From Azospirillum brasilense (GTDB lineage Bacteria > Pseudomonadota > Alphaproteobacteria > Azospirillales > Azospirillaceae), in the NCBI RefSeq assembly GCF_003349955.1, contig NZ_QLKQ01000001.1, positions 62,001-126,000 on the forward strand: a stretch of DNA of 64,000 nucleotides, given 5' to 3'. The notes beneath the pieces were generated by a model that ran no database searches, had not been told where the DNA came from, and saw only the letters and a program-made list of their open reading frames with translations. Shown one piece after another: positions 33,457 to 44,665 of this stretch. The translations under genes were made by a program, and so were the position numbers. The first letter of the stretch is position 1, and every line of letters starts with the position of its first letter.

Positions 33457-35547
33457 TCAGGCGCTGCGGACGCCGGCGAGGAAGTCGCCGACCTCGCCGG
33501 TCAGCCGCTCCGCCTGCTGCGACAGCTCCTGCGCCGCGCTCAGCACATGGGTCGCCGCCGCCCCGGTGTCGTTGGCCGCCTGCTGCACGCCGGCGATGTT
33601 GGACGCGACCTCCTGCGTGCCGACGGCCGCCTGATGGACGTTGCGGGTGATCTCCTGGGTGGCGGCGCCCTGCTCCTCCACCGCGGCGGCGATGGCGGTG
33701 GCGATCTCGTTCACCTCGCCGATCACACCGGCGATGTCCCGGATCGCCTCGACGGCGTCGCGCGTCACCGTCTGCACCTGGGCGATCTGCGCCGCGATGT
33801 CGTCGGTCGCCTGGGCGGTCTGGCTCGCCAGCGTCTTCACCTCGTGCGCCACGACGGCGAAGCCCTTGCCGGCGTCGCCGGCGCGGGCCGCCTCGATGGT
33901 GGCGTTGAGGGCCAGCAGGTTGGTCTGGCTGGAGATCGCCTGGATCAGCCCGACCACCTCGCCGATGCGTTGGGCGCAGCCCGCCATCAGCCGCACCGTC
34001 TCGTCCGTCCGCCGGGCGTCCGCGACGGCCCGCGTCGTGATGGCCTGCGACTGGGCGGCGCGGTTGCCGATCTCCCGGATGGAGGCGGTGAGCTGTTCGG
34101 TCGCCGCCGCCACGGTCTGCACGTTCGTCGAGGCCTGTTCCGACGCGGCGGCCACGGCGAAGGACTGCTGGTCGGTCTGCCGGGCCGCCGCCGACATGGA
34201 GCCGGCGGTCGCCTCCATCTCCGTCGCGGCGGAGGACAGGGTGCCGACCAGCCCGCTCACCTTGGCTTCGAAGCCCCGTGTCAGCCGGTCCAGATCGGCC
34301 GCCCGCCGCTCGCGCGCCTCCCGGTCGCGCCGCTGCTCGGCCTCCAGCCGCTCGCGGGCGACGGCGTGCTCCTGGAAGATCGCGACGGCCTGCGCCATGG
34401 CGCCGATCTCGTCGCGGCGCCCGGTGCCGGGGATGGCCGCCGTCAGATCGCCATCGGCCAGTTGCCGCATGGCCTCGGTCATCGCCGTCAGCGGGCGGAC
34501 GATCCGCCGGATCACCAGCAGCGAGCCTCCGATGCCCAGAATCAGGCTGAGCGTGAGCACGGCAAGGCTGACGAGCAGGTCGGTGCGCGCCTCCTCCGCG
34601 GCTTCCGCGACCGCCGCGTCGATGGCGGCGCCCACCGTTCCGGCCAGCCTGAGGATGGAGTCGATGCCCATGGTCGCCCGGCTCATCCAGTCGTCGACGG
34701 TCAAGGGATAACGGCCGTCCGCCCCTCCCTTCTGCACCGCCTGCCGGGTCTCGGCGAACGCTTGGAAATACGCGGTTTCGACCCCGTCGATGGCCCGCGC
34801 GAGGTCGGGCGCGATGTCCGGCCGGGTGCGCAGGGCGCGGATGCCGTCCCACGCCTGTTCCAACCGCCCGCGGGATTTCGCAAGGGCTTCGGCCTGTCCG
34901 GGGGCGACCGGTCGCCCACTGGCGATGAGGGCGCTGAACAGACCACGCTCCCGCCCGGCGTGTTCGGCCATGTCGGCCGCGTAGCCGCGCAATTGGACAA
35001 GTTGCAGCGTTGCCGGTTTCGGCGGCGGAGCGACCGCCTCCAGCAGCAGGCGCAAGGCGCCGATCCGTTCGATATGGGCTGTGATGGTGCCGGCGAAGCC
35101 CGACACCACCTGCGGCGGACGCCCGCCGGCGTCGCGGGCCAACGCCTCGTCCACTCTGCGCCGGTCGTCCCGGAAGGAGGCCGACGATGCCTCCACCTCG
35201 TTCAGGCGCGGACCGTGCGGGACCATTTCGGGAATGGTGGGAAGCGCCTCCAGCGCGGTGCGCAACGCGGCGTCGGCGGCATCGCGGCGCTGCTGCAGCC
35301 GGGCGAGCCGTTCAGGGGGCAGCGCACCGGCCCCGTTCAGCGCTCCGTTGGTGGCTCCCCGCTCGAGGGCGAACTCTCCGGCGGCGACGACCAATCCACC
35401 AGCCACCCGATTGACGTTCCGGTAAGCCGACGCCGCTTCGACGCCGCGAAGGGCCACGAGCGCGGCATCTCCCGCCATGAAAATTCCAAGCAGGGCAAGC
35501 CCGCCAACAATCACCGGTAGAGTGACTTTGATGGACAATAATCGCAT
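33457..35547 (-). CDS. Methyl-accepting chemotaxis protein with a large helical sensor domain
   Basis: The 696-residue protein starts at the ATG at 35547 ([11 protein letters not shown]), with GAGG 8 bases upstream; longer starts lack the membrane segment at the N terminus. TM1 is about residues 9-30. The roughly 290-residue periplasmic domain is all-helical, with paired ERGATNGAL and RERGLFSAL motifs like NIT nitrate/nitrite-sensing domains. TM2 (about 323-345) is followed by HAMP and the MCP signalling domain (hairpin [46 protein letters not shown]). The sensor is not identified; an NIT-type ligand is a guess. No CheW-binding pentapeptide is seen at the C terminus. Confidence 0.88.
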   Translation of the reverse strand: MRLLSIKVTLPVIVGGLALLGIFMAGDAALVALRGVEAASAYRNVNRVAGGLVVAAGEFALERGATNGALNGAGALPPERLARLQQRRDAADAALRTALEALPTIPEMVPHGPRLNEVEASSASFRDDRRRVDEALARDAGGRPPQVVSGFAGTITAHIERIGALRLLLEAVAPPPKPATLQLVQLRGYAADMAEHAGRERGLFSALIASGRPVAPGQAEALAKSRGRLEQAWDGIRALRTRPDIAPDLARAIDGVETAYFQAFAETRQAVQKGGADGRYPLTVDDWMSRATMGIDSILRLAGTVGAAIDAAVAEAAEEARTDLLVSLAVLTLSLILGIGGSLLVIRRIVRPLTAMTEAMRQLADGDLTAAIPGTGRRDEIGAMAQAVAIFQEHAVARERLEAEQRRDREARERRAADLDRLTRGFEAKVSGLVGTLSSAATEMEATAGSMSAAARQTDQQSFAVAAASEQASTNVQTVAAATEQLTASIREIGNRAAQSQAITTRAVADARRTDETVRLMAGCAQRIGEVVGLIQAISSQTNLLALNATIEAARAGDAGKGFAVVAHEVKTLASQTAQATDDIAAQIAQVQTVTRDAVEAIRDIAGVIGEVNEIATAIAAAVEEQGAATQEITRNVHQAAVGTQEVASNIAGVQQAANDTGAAATHVLSAAQELSQQAERLTGEVGDFLAGVRSA

Positions 35548-35803
35548 CACAGAATCCTCGAAAACGGACAGCATTGTCCGATTCAAAGGCAGAGCAAGAC
35601 GTCTTTCCTTGATTTCGGTCAAAGAACCTTGAAACGCCACATCAGGAGCGTGTTCTCCACAAAGTTCCAAAATTGACGATAGATATTGCTGATTTTCTTT
35701 TAGAAAATTTCCACATGGCGTTTGAAAATGACAGGCTGGGGTGCGGCTAAAGTTGCGGGGTGCCGTTCCGCCCTGTGCTACAGTGCCGCCGGAAGGAGCC
35801 GTC

Positions 35804-36889
35804 ATGCCGTCTGAACACCCGTCGCCCGAAACCTCTCTGCCCAGCCAGGACGCCCCCGAACCCCTCTTGAAGCTGGGTGATGCGCCGCGTCCGGCCGCCA
35901 TGCCAGACAGCCTTGCCGCGGAGGTCGCGGGCTGGCGCTTCGTCCTGCGCAGCCCGGTGGCCGCCAGCTTCTATTCCAAGCCGGGAACGCCATGGCTGGC
36001 GCCGCCGGAGGGCTGCCTGCGGGCCAGCGACCGATGGAATCTGGGCGACGCCTTCTCCACCGACCAGCCCGTCGAGAACGGCGCGCAATGGGCCGCCGCA
36101 CGGTTCGAGGGCGGGGTGTGGCGTGTGGAACGCTGCGTTCCCGCCGCCGCGCGCCCGGCGGCGCGCGACCTGCTGCGCCTGCGGGTGGAGCGGCTGACCG
36201 CCGCCCGCCGCTGGACGCATGGCGACCTGGAGCTTCTGCACAGCCTGCTGGACGGCGGGGCGATGGCGGAATCCGTTCTGCTGGCCGGCGACGAGGGGCG
36301 GGCACGCTCGCTGCGGTCGCTGAAGGCCCTGGGGCTCGCCGGAACGGCCTCCGCGGACGATCCGGAACTGCCCGACGAAGCGAAGGCCCTGCTCGCGGCC
36401 GGCGCGGGGAGCGTCGTCTGGCTCGACGCCGACGCGCGGGAGATCGCCGACGGCATCCTGTCCTGGCACGCCAGGAAGCAGGCGCGCGCCGCCGCGCGGG
36501 TGAGCCGGGGCGCCGAAGCCAAGCAACGCGGCGAGGACATCAAGGACGCCCTGACCAAGGCGGTGCAGCGGGCCTTCCCACGCATCCCCAAGGAGGCCGC
36601 CGCCGCCGCCGCCGCCCGGCTGGCGCCCGGCGTGAAGAAGCTGGGCCGCATGCCAGCGCTGCAACCCATCGTCGACGCGGTGGCGGAGGTGCGGCTGGAG
36701 CGCTGGCGGCAGGCCGTGGCGTCGGACCCGGAGGTGGCGAAGCGCTTGGCCGCCATGGAGGCGCGCGGCGACGCGAACCGTGCGCTCAAGCGCTACCGCG
36801 ACCAGCGGGCGGTCGAGCGCGCGGAGGCCGAGTTGAAGGAGTGGCGCGGCGACCTCGGCCCCGTGCTGTCCCGCCGCCTGGGCTGGTGA
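35804..36889 (+). CDS. Protein of unknown function (weak DUF2293-like segment)
   Basis: The 361-residue protein starts at the ATG at 35804, with GGAAGGAG 6 bases before. It has no signal peptide. An N-terminal region contains several Trp residues and a beta-rich segment ([22 protein letters not shown]). The C-terminal half is mostly charged helix and contains [41 protein letters not shown], where the FPRIP and later segments weakly recall DUF2293. Long Ala/Arg/Glu helices suggest nucleic-acid or protein binding. It is divergent from the chemoreceptor at 35547. I cannot assign a function; the gene looks real from codon use and RBS. Confidence 0.6.
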   Translation: MPSEHPSPETSLPSQDAPEPLLKLGDAPRPAAMPDSLAAEVAGWRFVLRSPVAASFYSKPGTPWLAPPEGCLRASDRWNLGDAFSTDQPVENGAQWAAARFEGGVWRVERCVPAAARPAARDLLRLRVERLTAARRWTHGDLELLHSLLDGGAMAESVLLAGDEGRARSLRSLKALGLAGTASADDPELPDEAKALLAAGAGSVVWLDADAREIADGILSWHARKQARAAARVSRGAEAKQRGEDIKDALTKAVQRAFPRIPKEAAAAAAARLAPGVKKLGRMPALQPIVDAVAEVRLERWRQAVASDPEVAKRLAAMEARGDANRALKRYRDQRAVERAEAELKEWRGDLGPVLSRRLGW

Positions 36890-36905
36890 CGGAGGTAAGG
36901 CGGCG

Positions 36906-37307
36906 TCAGCGTGCGCTGGGGAACCACTCGGTGTGGCTGTCGCCGCTGCGGCCGTAATAGACGACCCGACGGCCCAGGAGGCTGACCGTCCAGCCGGCGC
37001 AGCCGGCCCGCAGCACCCGCTCGCAGAAGCCGCCGTAACGGATCGCTCCGGACTGGATGGCGCGGACGGCGGCTTCCACCCCCTCCGCCGAAAAGTCCAG
37101 GGCCGGCGGCAGCGGGGAAGGTCGGGCCTCCAGCCGCTCCGTCGTCCCGTCCGGGAAGTAATAGGTGGTTTCCGCGCGCACGAGGTCGGTGTGGTAGCGC
37201 TCCACCCCCGCGACGGCCAGCGCCGCGACAACCTCGGGGAAGGTGGTGCGCTCCTCGTCCGAAGCGCGGCTGCACTCCCGCAGGATGGCCGTGATTTTGG
37301 AGTTCAT
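36906..37307 (-). CDS. DUF1398 (YbcV-like) domain-containing protein
   Basis: The 133-residue protein starts at 37307, with GGAGG 8 bases before the ATG. Its pattern (DEERTTFPEVVAALAVAGVERYHTDLVRAETTYYFPDGTTE ... VEAAVRAIQSGAIRYGGFCERVLRAGCAGWTVSLLGRRVVYYGRSGDSHTEWFP) matches the DUF1398/YbcV family, of unknown function. It is a cytoplasmic alpha/beta protein. It lies 33 bases downstream of the MarR gene on the same strand and is likely co-expressed from the autoregulated MarR promoter. Confidence 0.85.
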   Translation of the reverse strand: MNSKITAILRECSRASDEERTTFPEVVAALAVAGVERYHTDLVRAETTYYFPDGTTERLEARPSPLPPALDFSAEGVEAAVRAIQSGAIRYGGFCERVLRAGCAGWTVSLLGRRVVYYGRSGDSHTEWFPSAR

Positions 37308-37340
37308 GACATTTCCTCCGTGCAAGCGCGCGCGTCGCGG

Positions 37341-37799
37341 TCAATCGATGGGAATGGAGCGCAGCCCCATCCGGCGGACGATGCCCTTCAGAGTCTCCTC
37401 GATCCGTGCCCGCTCGGCGGGGTCGAGGTGGCCGAAGAAATCCGCGTCGTTGCGGTCCGCCAGGGCGGCGAGGTCCGGCACCAGCGCCCGCCCCTGCCGG
37501 GTGAGCGCCAGCGTCTGGCAACGCCGGTCGTCCGCATCGGTGGTCTGGGTGAGCAGCCCCTTGGCGGCGAGCCGGTCGGCCAGTTTCGAGATGGCGCCCC
37601 GCGTCATGCCCAGCCGGTCGGCGAGAAGGCTGGGCGCAACGCCGTCGCGGCTGTGGAGGTCACGCAGGACCACCCATTCGGCGACGGTCACCCCCCGTTC
37701 CGCCAGCTTCGCGGCGAAGGCGTGGGACACATGGTTCGACACGAAGCGCAGCCAGTAGCCGAGATGCGCGTCGAGGGGGCTGATGGTCGATTCGGGCAA
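37341..37799 (-). CDS. MarR-family transcriptional regulator
   Basis: The 152-residue protein starts with TTG at 37799 (GGGAG 6 bases upstream). It has the MarR winged helix (LHSRDGVAPSLLADRLGMTRGAISKLADRLAAKGLLTQTTDADDRRCQTLALTRQGRALV), including the DDRR wing. It is probably a dimeric repressor that lifts with a phenolic or other small ligand. A perfect operator palindrome sits 13 bases upstream of the start, so autoregulation is very likely. The DUF1398 gene follows in the operon; the target could be that gene. Confidence 0.9.
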   Translation of the reverse strand: MPESTISPLDAHLGYWLRFVSNHVSHAFAAKLAERGVTVAEWVVLRDLHSRDGVAPSLLADRLGMTRGAISKLADRLAAKGLLTQTTDADDRRCQTLALTRQGRALVPDLAALADRNDADFFGHLDPAERARIEETLKGIVRRMGLRSIPID

Positions 37800-37812
37800 C
37801 CGGCACTCCCGC

Positions 37813-37830
37813 TAGTTTCCTAGGAAACTA
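37813..37830. promoter_or_regulatory. MarR operator: perfect 18-base palindrome over the promoter
   Basis: TAGTTTCCTAGGAAACTA is perfectly symmetric. On the minus strand a TTGACA is followed, 15 bases on, by TATAGT, which the palindrome overlaps at the -10 position. A degenerate copy of the half-site (GGTTTCCTTGTCAACT) covers the -35 at 37840-37855. Binding at the main site would block RNA polymerase. Confidence 0.65.
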
Positions 37831-38211
37831 TAGCGTGATGGTTTCCTTGTCAACTGTTGGGAAAAACGGTTCGACATCGCGGTGAAGCACTCTGTCACCA
37901 AGGCCCATCCGGCAGCGGGGACGGCGCGATCCAGACTTGGCACGTGAGACCAGCAAGGATTGACGATCTGTCTGGTAATTTCTGTTCCGCAAATGCTTCT
38001 GAAATTTACCAGGGACGAGTCAAAACTGATGATGCAGGACTGATTTGGCCAGAGATCCGCCATTGTATATTACAAACGCCGTAAACGATAAGATTATGAC
38101 CATTTGACGCGCCACTATGTAACAAATTTATTTGAAATCCATGATTAGTGGCATCTAAATCAATCCCGCGTACCTTCCAACGGCCATTTCCACAAGCCCC
38201 CTGGTGATGCC
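37831..38211. other. 381-base AT-rich region between marR and a chemoreceptor gene
   Basis: No gene is seen. The first part carries the MarR -35. The rest is AT-rich (for example 38080-38165) and must carry the promoter of the PAS-type chemoreceptor. I cannot assign a sigma factor. Confidence 0.4.
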
Positions 38212-39702
38212 ATGTTCAGACTCCTGTCAACGAAGCGCGCGGAAGAAACAGCCAAGCTCGCGGCGCTGGATGCCGCGCAGTCCATTGTCGAACTTTCGCT
38301 GGACGGAATTGTTCTTTCCGCAAACGACACATTTGTTGCGGCGCTCGGCTGCAGCCGGGACGCGGTCAAAGGCCGGCAATGGTCATCGGTTCTTTCCCTT
38401 CACGGCGAGGGAGGCGGCAACCCGAAGGGCTTGTGGGACGCGCTGCGGCGGGGCGAACCGTGGTCCGGGGAATGCCTGCTGCTCGGCGCGACGGGGCGGG
38501 AGACGTGGGTCCAGGCGATCTTCGCGCCGATCCGCGACCGGGGGGGCCGCACCACCAGGATCGTGGTCTGTGCGATCGACATCACCGCCGTCAAACGCCA
38601 CGCCGCCGACCAGGAGGGGCAGATCGCCGCGATCAACAAATCGCAGGCGGTCATCGAATTCGACATCACCGGCAACGTCCTGACGGCGAACGCCAACTTC
38701 CTTGCCACCATGGGCTATCGGCTGGACGAAATCGCCGGCCGGCACCACGCCATGTTCGTGGCGCCGGAGGAGCGCAACAGCGACGGCTACCGCCGGTTCT
38801 GGGACGCGCTCCGTCGCGGCGAGCATCAGACGACCGAGTTCCGACGGTTGCGCAAGGATGGCGGGGATGTGTGGATCCAGGCCAGCTACAACCCCGTCTT
38901 CGACCCGCAAGGCCGCCTCGTCAAGGTCGTCAAGTTCGCCACCGACATCACGGAGCGGGTGAAGGAGCGGCTGAACCGCGCCGGCGTCGGGCGCACGGTG
39001 GATGGCGACCTCGGCCACATCAGCCAAGCCATCGCCGATGCCAACCGGCAGGCCGCCGCCGCCGCGACCGCCGCCGCCCAGACCAGCCACACCGTGCAAT
39101 CCGTCGCCGCAGGCGCCGAGGAACTCGTCGCCTCCGTCAACGAGATCAGCCAACAGACCGCCACCGCCTCCGTCATCTCGAACGAAGCGGTCGGCGAGGC
39201 CGAACGGATCGGCGCGACCGTCGAGGAGCTGGTGGAGGCCGCCAAGCGGATCGGCCTGGTGGTCAAGATGATCTCGGACATCGCCAACCAGACCAACCTG
39301 CTGGCGCTGAACGCGACCATCGAGGCCGCGCGGGCCGGGGAGAACGGCAAGGGCTTCGCGGTGGTCGCGACAGAGGTGAAGGCGCTGGCGACCCAGGCGG
39401 CCAAGGCGACGGAACAGATCACCTCGCAGATCGCCAACGTACAGGGGGCCACCGATTCCGCCGCCCGCGCCATCAGTTCGATCGGCGGGACAATCCGCAA
39501 ACTGAATGGCATCTCCACTGCCATCGCGTCTGCCACGGAGGAGCAGAGCGCGGTGGTCCGCGACATCTCGGCCCACATGCAGCTCACCGCCGACGCCATC
39601 ACGACCATCAGCGGCAACATGGCCGGCATCGCCCGCGCCACCGAGGAAGCCGCGGAATCGACCGGAAAGGTCAAGGCGCTGTCGCGCACCCTGGCGGCCT
39701 GA
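38212..39702 (+). CDS. Soluble PAS-PAS methyl-accepting chemotaxis protein
   Basis: The 496-residue protein has no membrane segment. Two PAS domains follow a short N-terminal helix (about residues 20-125 and 145-250; [20 protein letters not shown] and [26 protein letters not shown], each with the C-terminal PAC motif ending in DIT). The MCP signalling domain is at about 290-480 (hairpin [46 protein letters not shown]). Cytoplasmic PAS chemoreceptors of this kind often sense redox state through FAD or heme for energy taxis, but the cofactor residues cannot be judged here. It is a separate unit upstream of the solute-binding proteins. Confidence 0.88.
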   Translation: MFRLLSTKRAEETAKLAALDAAQSIVELSLDGIVLSANDTFVAALGCSRDAVKGRQWSSVLSLHGEGGGNPKGLWDALRRGEPWSGECLLLGATGRETWVQAIFAPIRDRGGRTTRIVVCAIDITAVKRHAADQEGQIAAINKSQAVIEFDITGNVLTANANFLATMGYRLDEIAGRHHAMFVAPEERNSDGYRRFWDALRRGEHQTTEFRRLRKDGGDVWIQASYNPVFDPQGRLVKVVKFATDITERVKERLNRAGVGRTVDGDLGHISQAIADANRQAAAAATAAAQTSHTVQSVAAGAEELVASVNEISQQTATASVISNEAVGEAERIGATVEELVEAAKRIGLVVKMISDIANQTNLLALNATIEAARAGENGKGFAVVATEVKALATQAAKATEQITSQIANVQGATDSAARAISSIGGTIRKLNGISTAIASATEEQSAVVRDISAHMQLTADAITTISGNMAGIARATEEAAESTGKVKALSRTLAA

Positions 39703-39965
39703 CGATCGCCAGGGTCGGTAAAACCCGAAGGAAACACCGGCGACGGGCGATCCGCAAGACACCATCCCGGCGATATGCTCCAGAGATAAAACAACTTATG
39801 AGGTTAATACCAGCTTGACCGGTCTTTTCTTGATGGTATTGTCTCGAAGAAGCCGGAAAATGGTCCGGTGAAAGCGTGGAAGTTCAATCCAGGCGCTCCG
39901 TATCCGCGGCGCCGAAACGCCGAACGGGCGCCGCGCTCCATCGTTCCGCTTTGCCGAGGCCGCTT

Positions 39966-40742
39966 ATGCACCGCCTGATGCCGTTCCGCACCGTCGCGAC
40001 CCTGTGGCTTGCCATCCTGCTCTGCGTTCTGGCAACGGTGTCCGCCCGTGCGGACGAGGTCTACCGGGTGCTGACCTGGAGGATGGCGCCCTACGCGATG
40101 GTGGATGAGCAGGGCACGCTGACCGGCTTCGAGGTGGAGATCGCCCGGGCGCTGTGCGACACCATGGGCATCCGCTGCGAGATCACCGCCCTGCAGTTCC
40201 CGGAGGTTCTGGACCTGCTCGACCGCAACGCCGCCGACTTCGCGGTCGCCAGCATCCTGAAGACTCCGGAGCGGATGAAGAAATACCTCTTCACCGACCG
40301 CCACAAGAGGTCCAGCTCCAGCTACATCGGGCGGGCCGGGGAATGGACGCCGGGCGTGGCGCCGGATCTGGCGGGGAAGCGCGTCTCCGTCACCCGCGGT
40401 TCGAAGCAGTATGATTACCTCGCCGCGAAGAACACCGGCTGCACAACCGTGATCTACGACGATCAGGCGGAGGCGCTGCGCGCCGTCATCGATGGGCGGG
40501 TCGATCTGGCGCTGGCCCCGACCGCCGTCACCGTCCACCTGCTGACCAGCGCGGAGGGAGAGGCGCTGGAGGTGGTGGGCGACCCGCTGACCGAGAGCGG
40601 ACTGGGCGGCGAATCCGCCATCGCCCTGCCGCTGGGGCGCGAGGAACTGCGCGACCGCGTCAACATGGCCCTGCGCGCCATCCTCGCGGACGGGCGCTAC
40701 GACGCCATCAGCTCCCGCTTCCTGCCCTTCCGGATGTACTGA
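39966..40742 (+). CDS. Periplasmic solute-binding protein, family 3 (orphan, first of two)
   Basis: The 258-residue protein has a signal peptide (residues 1-28, ending SARADEVYRV). The mature part is a family 3 extracellular solute-binding protein: APYAMVDEQGTLTGFEVEIARALCDTMGIRCEI, then LLDRNAADFAVASILKTPERMKKYLFT and the second lobe. No ABC permease or ATPase gene is near. It lies 7 bases before a paralogous gene and in one operon with a hybrid histidine kinase, so it may be a periplasmic sensor partner rather than a transport subunit. The start is the ATG at 39966; an ATG at 39978 is possible. Confidence 0.85.
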   Translation: MHRLMPFRTVATLWLAILLCVLATVSARADEVYRVLTWRMAPYAMVDEQGTLTGFEVEIARALCDTMGIRCEITALQFPEVLDLLDRNAADFAVASILKTPERMKKYLFTDRHKRSSSSYIGRAGEWTPGVAPDLAGKRVSVTRGSKQYDYLAAKNTGCTTVIYDDQAEALRAVIDGRVDLALAPTAVTVHLLTSAEGEALEVVGDPLTESGLGGESAIALPLGREELRDRVNMALRAILADGRYDAISSRFLPFRMY

Positions 40743-40749
40743 GGCCCCG

Positions 40750-41571
40750 ATGGGTTTCCGCATGCGCTTCCCCGCCGCACCGGTCCTTGCGATCATCGCG
40801 GCCCTGTCCGCCGGACTCGCGCTGGCCCAGACGGCACGGGCGGACGCACCGCCGCCGGCCGGCAAGCCGTTCCTGCGCATCGTGGTCATCGACCATTCGC
40901 CGCCCTTCAGCGACCGTAACGCCGACGGGCTGCTGGTCGGCTTCAACATCGATTTCGGGCGCGAGCTGTGCCGGTCGATGGACGTGGTGTGCAGCTTCGA
41001 CGCGGCCCCCTTCAAGCAGATCATCGACGACGTCGCCGCGGGACGCTTCGACATCGGTTTCGGCAACGTCCTGCGCACGCCGGACCGCGAGCAGCGGCTT
41101 CTGTTCTCGATCCCCTACTGGCGATCAAGCACCAGTCTGGTCGGACGGCGGGGCGTGCCCGAACTGGGTCTGGAGGACGCGGTCCGCAGCCGGCGCATCG
41201 CCGCCATCCGCGGCTCGCGGCAGCACGCGGCCCTGCTCCGCCTGGCCGGCGCCGATCCGGCGCTGAACGCCAACGTGATTCCCGTCTCCACACTCGACGA
41301 CCTGTGGGAAGCCATGCGCAGCGGTCAAAGCGACATGGCCATCGGCCCGACGCTGAACGTGGTGCATTTCCTGCTGTCCGATTCCGGGGATGGTTTCGAA
41401 ACCATCGGCACCCCGATGTCGGAGGATGGGCTGGGCGGAACCGTGCACATCGTCTTCCCGCCCGAGCGGCACGCGCTGAAGGAGTCGGTGGACCGGGCGC
41501 TGACGGCCTTGCGCAACGACGGCACCTATCAGCGGATCAACCGCAATTACTTCCCCTTCGACATCTACTGA
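40750..41571 (+). CDS. Periplasmic solute-binding protein, family 3 (orphan, second of two)
   Basis: The 273-residue protein has a signal peptide (about residues 1-28, ...AQTARADAP). Its family 3 fold ([80 protein letters not shown]) is clearly paralogous to the preceding gene; both end in similar AI-DG-Y--I---F-PF--Y tails. The two may bind different ligands or form a pair. It lies 13 bases before the hybrid kinase gene. No transport genes are nearby. Confidence 0.85.
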   Translation: MGFRMRFPAAPVLAIIAALSAGLALAQTARADAPPPAGKPFLRIVVIDHSPPFSDRNADGLLVGFNIDFGRELCRSMDVVCSFDAAPFKQIIDDVAAGRFDIGFGNVLRTPDREQRLLFSIPYWRSSTSLVGRRGVPELGLEDAVRSRRIAAIRGSRQHAALLRLAGADPALNANVIPVSTLDDLWEAMRSGQSDMAIGPTLNVVHFLLSDSGDGFETIGTPMSEDGLGGTVHIVFPPERHALKESVDRALTALRNDGTYQRINRNYFPFDIY

Positions 41572-41584
41572 TCCGGAACCGGCC

Positions 41585-44500
41585 ATGACGCCCGCCCGCG
41601 ACCGCAGGCATCCCCGCGTACGGCTGCAGCCGGCGATTCTGACCGGCGGCGCGATCCTGCTGGCGCTGATCGGCCTCCTCTTCCTCGGCATCGTCGCCGA
41701 ACAGGGCAAGATGGAACGGCTGGCCGCCGACAGCCAGGACCGCATGGTGCCGCTGATCCTGGAGCGCCAACGCGCCGTCGTGAATCTGGAGCGGCTGAAG
41801 CAGTCGGGGGCGATCGTCCTGTCCGCCGACGACGCCCGCCGCCGCCGCGAGGCCCTGCTGGCCGCCCAGGCGCTGGCCTTCCACCCGACCTTCCAGTTCG
41901 ATCCCGCGCTGAAGCGGCAGGTGACGGACGCCTACGCGGTGATCCGGCAGGTCTCCTCGGCGAAGGCGCGGCGGTTGGAGAGTCCCCCCTCCGGCGATGC
42001 GGTCGCGCCCGCCGAGGAGGAGCGCCTCGCCGAGAAATGGGCGCAGACGCTCGTCGAACTGAACACGGTCGGCGACCGGCTGCTCGTCGACGTGACCGAG
42101 CTGACGGCTGGCCGGCTGGGTCAGATCCAGGAACGCACCCGTCTGGTGTCGCAGGTCATCCAGTTCGCCTTCGTCGCGGTGCTGGCGATCTTCATCGCCG
42201 CGGGGCTGCTGATCCGCCGCCATGTGGTGCGGCCCCTGCTCTTCGCGGCCGACGGTCTGCGCCGCATCGGCGAGGGCGAGCGCGACATCCGGCTTCCCGG
42301 CGCCCGCACCCAGGAGCTGGACAGCATCCTGAACGCCGTCGTCCGGCTGGGCACCCAGGCCGAGGAGCTGCGCCTGACCCGCGACCGGGCGGAGGCGGCG
42401 TCCCAGGCGAAGGCCAGCTTCCTTGCCAACATGAGCCACGAGATCCGCACCCCGATGAACGCGGTGATCGGTCTGTCGCATCTGGCTCTGAAAACCGACC
42501 TGACGCCGCGCCAGCGCGACTACGTGCTCAAGATCAGCCAATCCGGCCAGCATCTGCTGGGCATCATCAACGACATCCTGGATTTCTCCAAGATCGAGGC
42601 CGGGAAGCTGAGCGTCGAGCGCACCGGCTTCCACCTCGACAAGGTGCTGGGCACGCTGGCCGACCTGATCGCAGAAAAGGCCGCGGCCAAGGGGCTGGAA
42701 CTGATCTTCGACGTCGCCCAGAACGTGCCCAGCGACCTGCTCGGCGATCCGCTGCGCATCGGACAGATCCTGGTCAACTACGCCAACAACGCGGTCAAGT
42801 TCACCGAGCGCGGCGAGATCGCCATCATCGTGCGGCTGGAGGAGGAGGTCGGGAGCGAGCTTCTGGTCCGCTTCGAGGTGCGCGACACCGGCATCGGTTT
42901 GAACGACGACCAGAAAAATCAGCTCTTCCAAAGCTTTCAGCAGGCCGACGCCTCGACCACCCGAAAGTACGGCGGCACCGGTCTGGGGCTGGCCATCTCC
43001 AAGCGGCTGGCCGAGCTGATGGGCGGTTCGGTCGGGGTGGACAGCGCGCCGGGCCGTGGCTCCTGCTTCTGGTTCACCGCCCGGCTGGGCCGCGACAAGC
43101 CGCGCCGCGTTCTGCTGCCGCGGCCGGACCTGCGTGGCTTGCGCTGTCTGGTGGTGGACGACAACGAGAACGCCCGCGTCGTGCTGACCGACATGCTGTC
43201 GGCCATGTCCTTCACCGCGGAGGCCGTGGAGTCCGGCCCCGCCGCCATCCAGGCGGCGCGGTTCGCGGCGCGCGAGGGGCGGCCCTTCCGTGTCGTCCTT
43301 CTGGATTGGCAGATGCCGGGCATGGACGGCCTGGAGACCTCCGCCGGCCTCGCCGCTTTGGAGCTGGACCAGGCCCCCCACCACATCATGGTCACCTCCT
43401 ATGGCCGGGAGGAGGTGCTGAAGGGTGCCGAGAACACGGCGATCGAAGAGGTTCTGTTCAAGCCGGTCAACCCGTCCGCCCTGTTCGACGGCATCATGCG
43501 GGTTCTGGGCGCGGACGAGCAGACGGCGGACACCCCTTCGGCGACCGCCGCCACGTCCGCCGCCGACCTGTCGCACCTGCGCGGCGCCCGCATCCTGCTG
43601 GCGGAGGACAACGACCTGAACCAGCAGGTGGCCTGCGAGCTGTTGGGCGACGCCGGGCTGGTGGTGGAGGTCGCGGAGAACGGCGCCATCGCCGTGGGCA
43701 TGGTGCAGGCGGCCCACTACGACCTCGTGCTGATGGACATGCAGATGCCGGTCATGGACGGCGTCGCCGCGACCGTGGAAATCCGCCGGCTGGGCTTCAC
43801 CGGCCTGCCCATCGTCGCCATGACCGCCAACGCCATGCAGGCCGACCGCGACCGTTGCCTCGACGCCGGCATGAACGATTATCTGGCCAAGCCCATCGAC
43901 CCGGATGCGCTGTGGGACACCCTGCTGGCCTGGATCACGCCCCGGCCGGGGTTGGGCGCCGGGTCCCCGGCTCCCAACCCCGCGCCGGCTGTGGAAGACC
44001 CGGGCGACCTGCCCACCGGCGTTCCCGGACTCGACACCGTCACCGGGCTGTCGCGGGTGCTGGGCAAGAAGCGTCTCTACCTCGACCTGCTGCGCAAGTT
44101 CTCCGCCGGACAAAGCGGAGTGGTCACCGCGATCCGCTCGGCGCTGGACGCGGGCGACGTCATCACGGCGGAGCGGTACGCCCACACGCTGAAGGGAACC
44201 GCCGGCAACATCGGCGCCCACCCGGTCCAGGATGCCGCCGAACAGTTGGAAACGGCCATCCGCGATGCCCGGCCACGCCCGGAGATCGACGCCCGGCTGG
44301 CCGCGTTGAAACCGCCTTTGGGTGCCCTTCTCGCCCATCTGGACGCGGCACTGACGACGAACGGCGACGGCGCGCCGTCCGCGGTCCCGCCGGCCATGGT
44401 GGATGCGGCCGAACTCCGCGGCCTGTGCCACCGGCTCCGCCAGCTTCTGCTCGACAGCGATCCCGACGCCGAGGACGTGCTGACGGCGAACGCCGACCTT

Positions 44501-44626
44501 CTGCAAGCGGCCTTCCCCGATCGGTTCGAAGCCATCGTCGGCCAGATCCGCAATTTCGACTTCGACGAGGCCGCCGCCACCCTGGACGCGGCCCTGATCG
44601 ACCGCGGCATGACCACCCAATCCTGA
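41585..44626 (+). CDS. Hybrid histidine kinase with two receivers and Hpt, TorS-like layout
   Basis: The 1013-residue protein is a complete phosphorelay. TM1 (about 18-38) and TM2 (about 187-209) enclose a helical periplasmic region of about 150 residues, with a Glu/Gln/Arg-rich pattern. HAMP follows, then HisKA with His285 in [16 protein letters not shown], an N box (NYANNAVKF, Asn398) and a G box (DTGIG, about 435-439). Receiver 1 has Asp574 (LLDWQMP), receiver 2 Asp718 ([11 protein letters not shown]), and the Hpt domain has His867 in [14 protein letters not shown]. Such layouts act with a periplasmic binding protein (as TorT/TorS). It follows the twin binding proteins and precedes a single-receiver protein. 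Confidence 0.93.
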   Translation: MTPARDRRHPRVRLQPAILTGGAILLALIGLLFLGIVAEQGKMERLAADSQDRMVPLILERQRAVVNLERLKQSGAIVLSADDARRRREALLAAQALAFHPTFQFDPALKRQVTDAYAVIRQVSSAKARRLESPPSGDAVAPAEEERLAEKWAQTLVELNTVGDRLLVDVTELTAGRLGQIQERTRLVSQVIQFAFVAVLAIFIAAGLLIRRHVVRPLLFAADGLRRIGEGERDIRLPGARTQELDSILNAVVRLGTQAEELRLTRDRAEAASQAKASFLANMSHEIRTPMNAVIGLSHLALKTDLTPRQRDYVLKISQSGQHLLGIINDILDFSKIEAGKLSVERTGFHLDKVLGTLADLIAEKAAAKGLELIFDVAQNVPSDLLGDPLRIGQILVNYANNAVKFTERGEIAIIVRLEEEVGSELLVRFEVRDTGIGLNDDQKNQLFQSFQQADASTTRKYGGTGLGLAISKRLAELMGGSVGVDSAPGRGSCFWFTARLGRDKPRRVLLPRPDLRGLRCLVVDDNENARVVLTDMLSAMSFTAEAVESGPAAIQAARFAAREGRPFRVVLLDWQMPGMDGLETSAGLAALELDQAPHHIMVTSYGREEVLKGAENTAIEEVLFKPVNPSALFDGIMRVLGADEQTADTPSATAATSAADLSHLRGARILLAEDNDLNQQVACELLGDAGLVVEVAENGAIAVGMVQAAHYDLVLMDMQMPVMDGVAATVEIRRLGFTGLPIVAMTANAMQADRDRCLDAGMNDYLAKPIDPDALWDTLLAWITPRPGLGAGSPAPNPAPAVEDPGDLPTGVPGLDTVTGLSRVLGKKRLYLDLLRKFSAGQSGVVTAIRSALDAGDVITAERYAHTLKGTAGNIGAHPVQDAAEQLETAIRDARPRPEIDARLAALKPPLGALLAHLDAALTTNGDGAPSAVPPAMVDAAELRGLCHRLRQLLLDSDPDAEDVLTANADLLQAAFPDRFEAIVGQIRNFDFDEAAATLDAALIDRGMTTQS

Positions 44627-44665
44627 CAGACGCCGGCCCCCCGGCTTCCAATTCGGAACGCTTTC

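Noticed and set aside
35692..35708. ATTTTC-N5-GAAAAT inverted repeat before the chemoreceptor gene
   Set aside because: The arms are short and A/T-only in an AT-rich region, so chance is likely.
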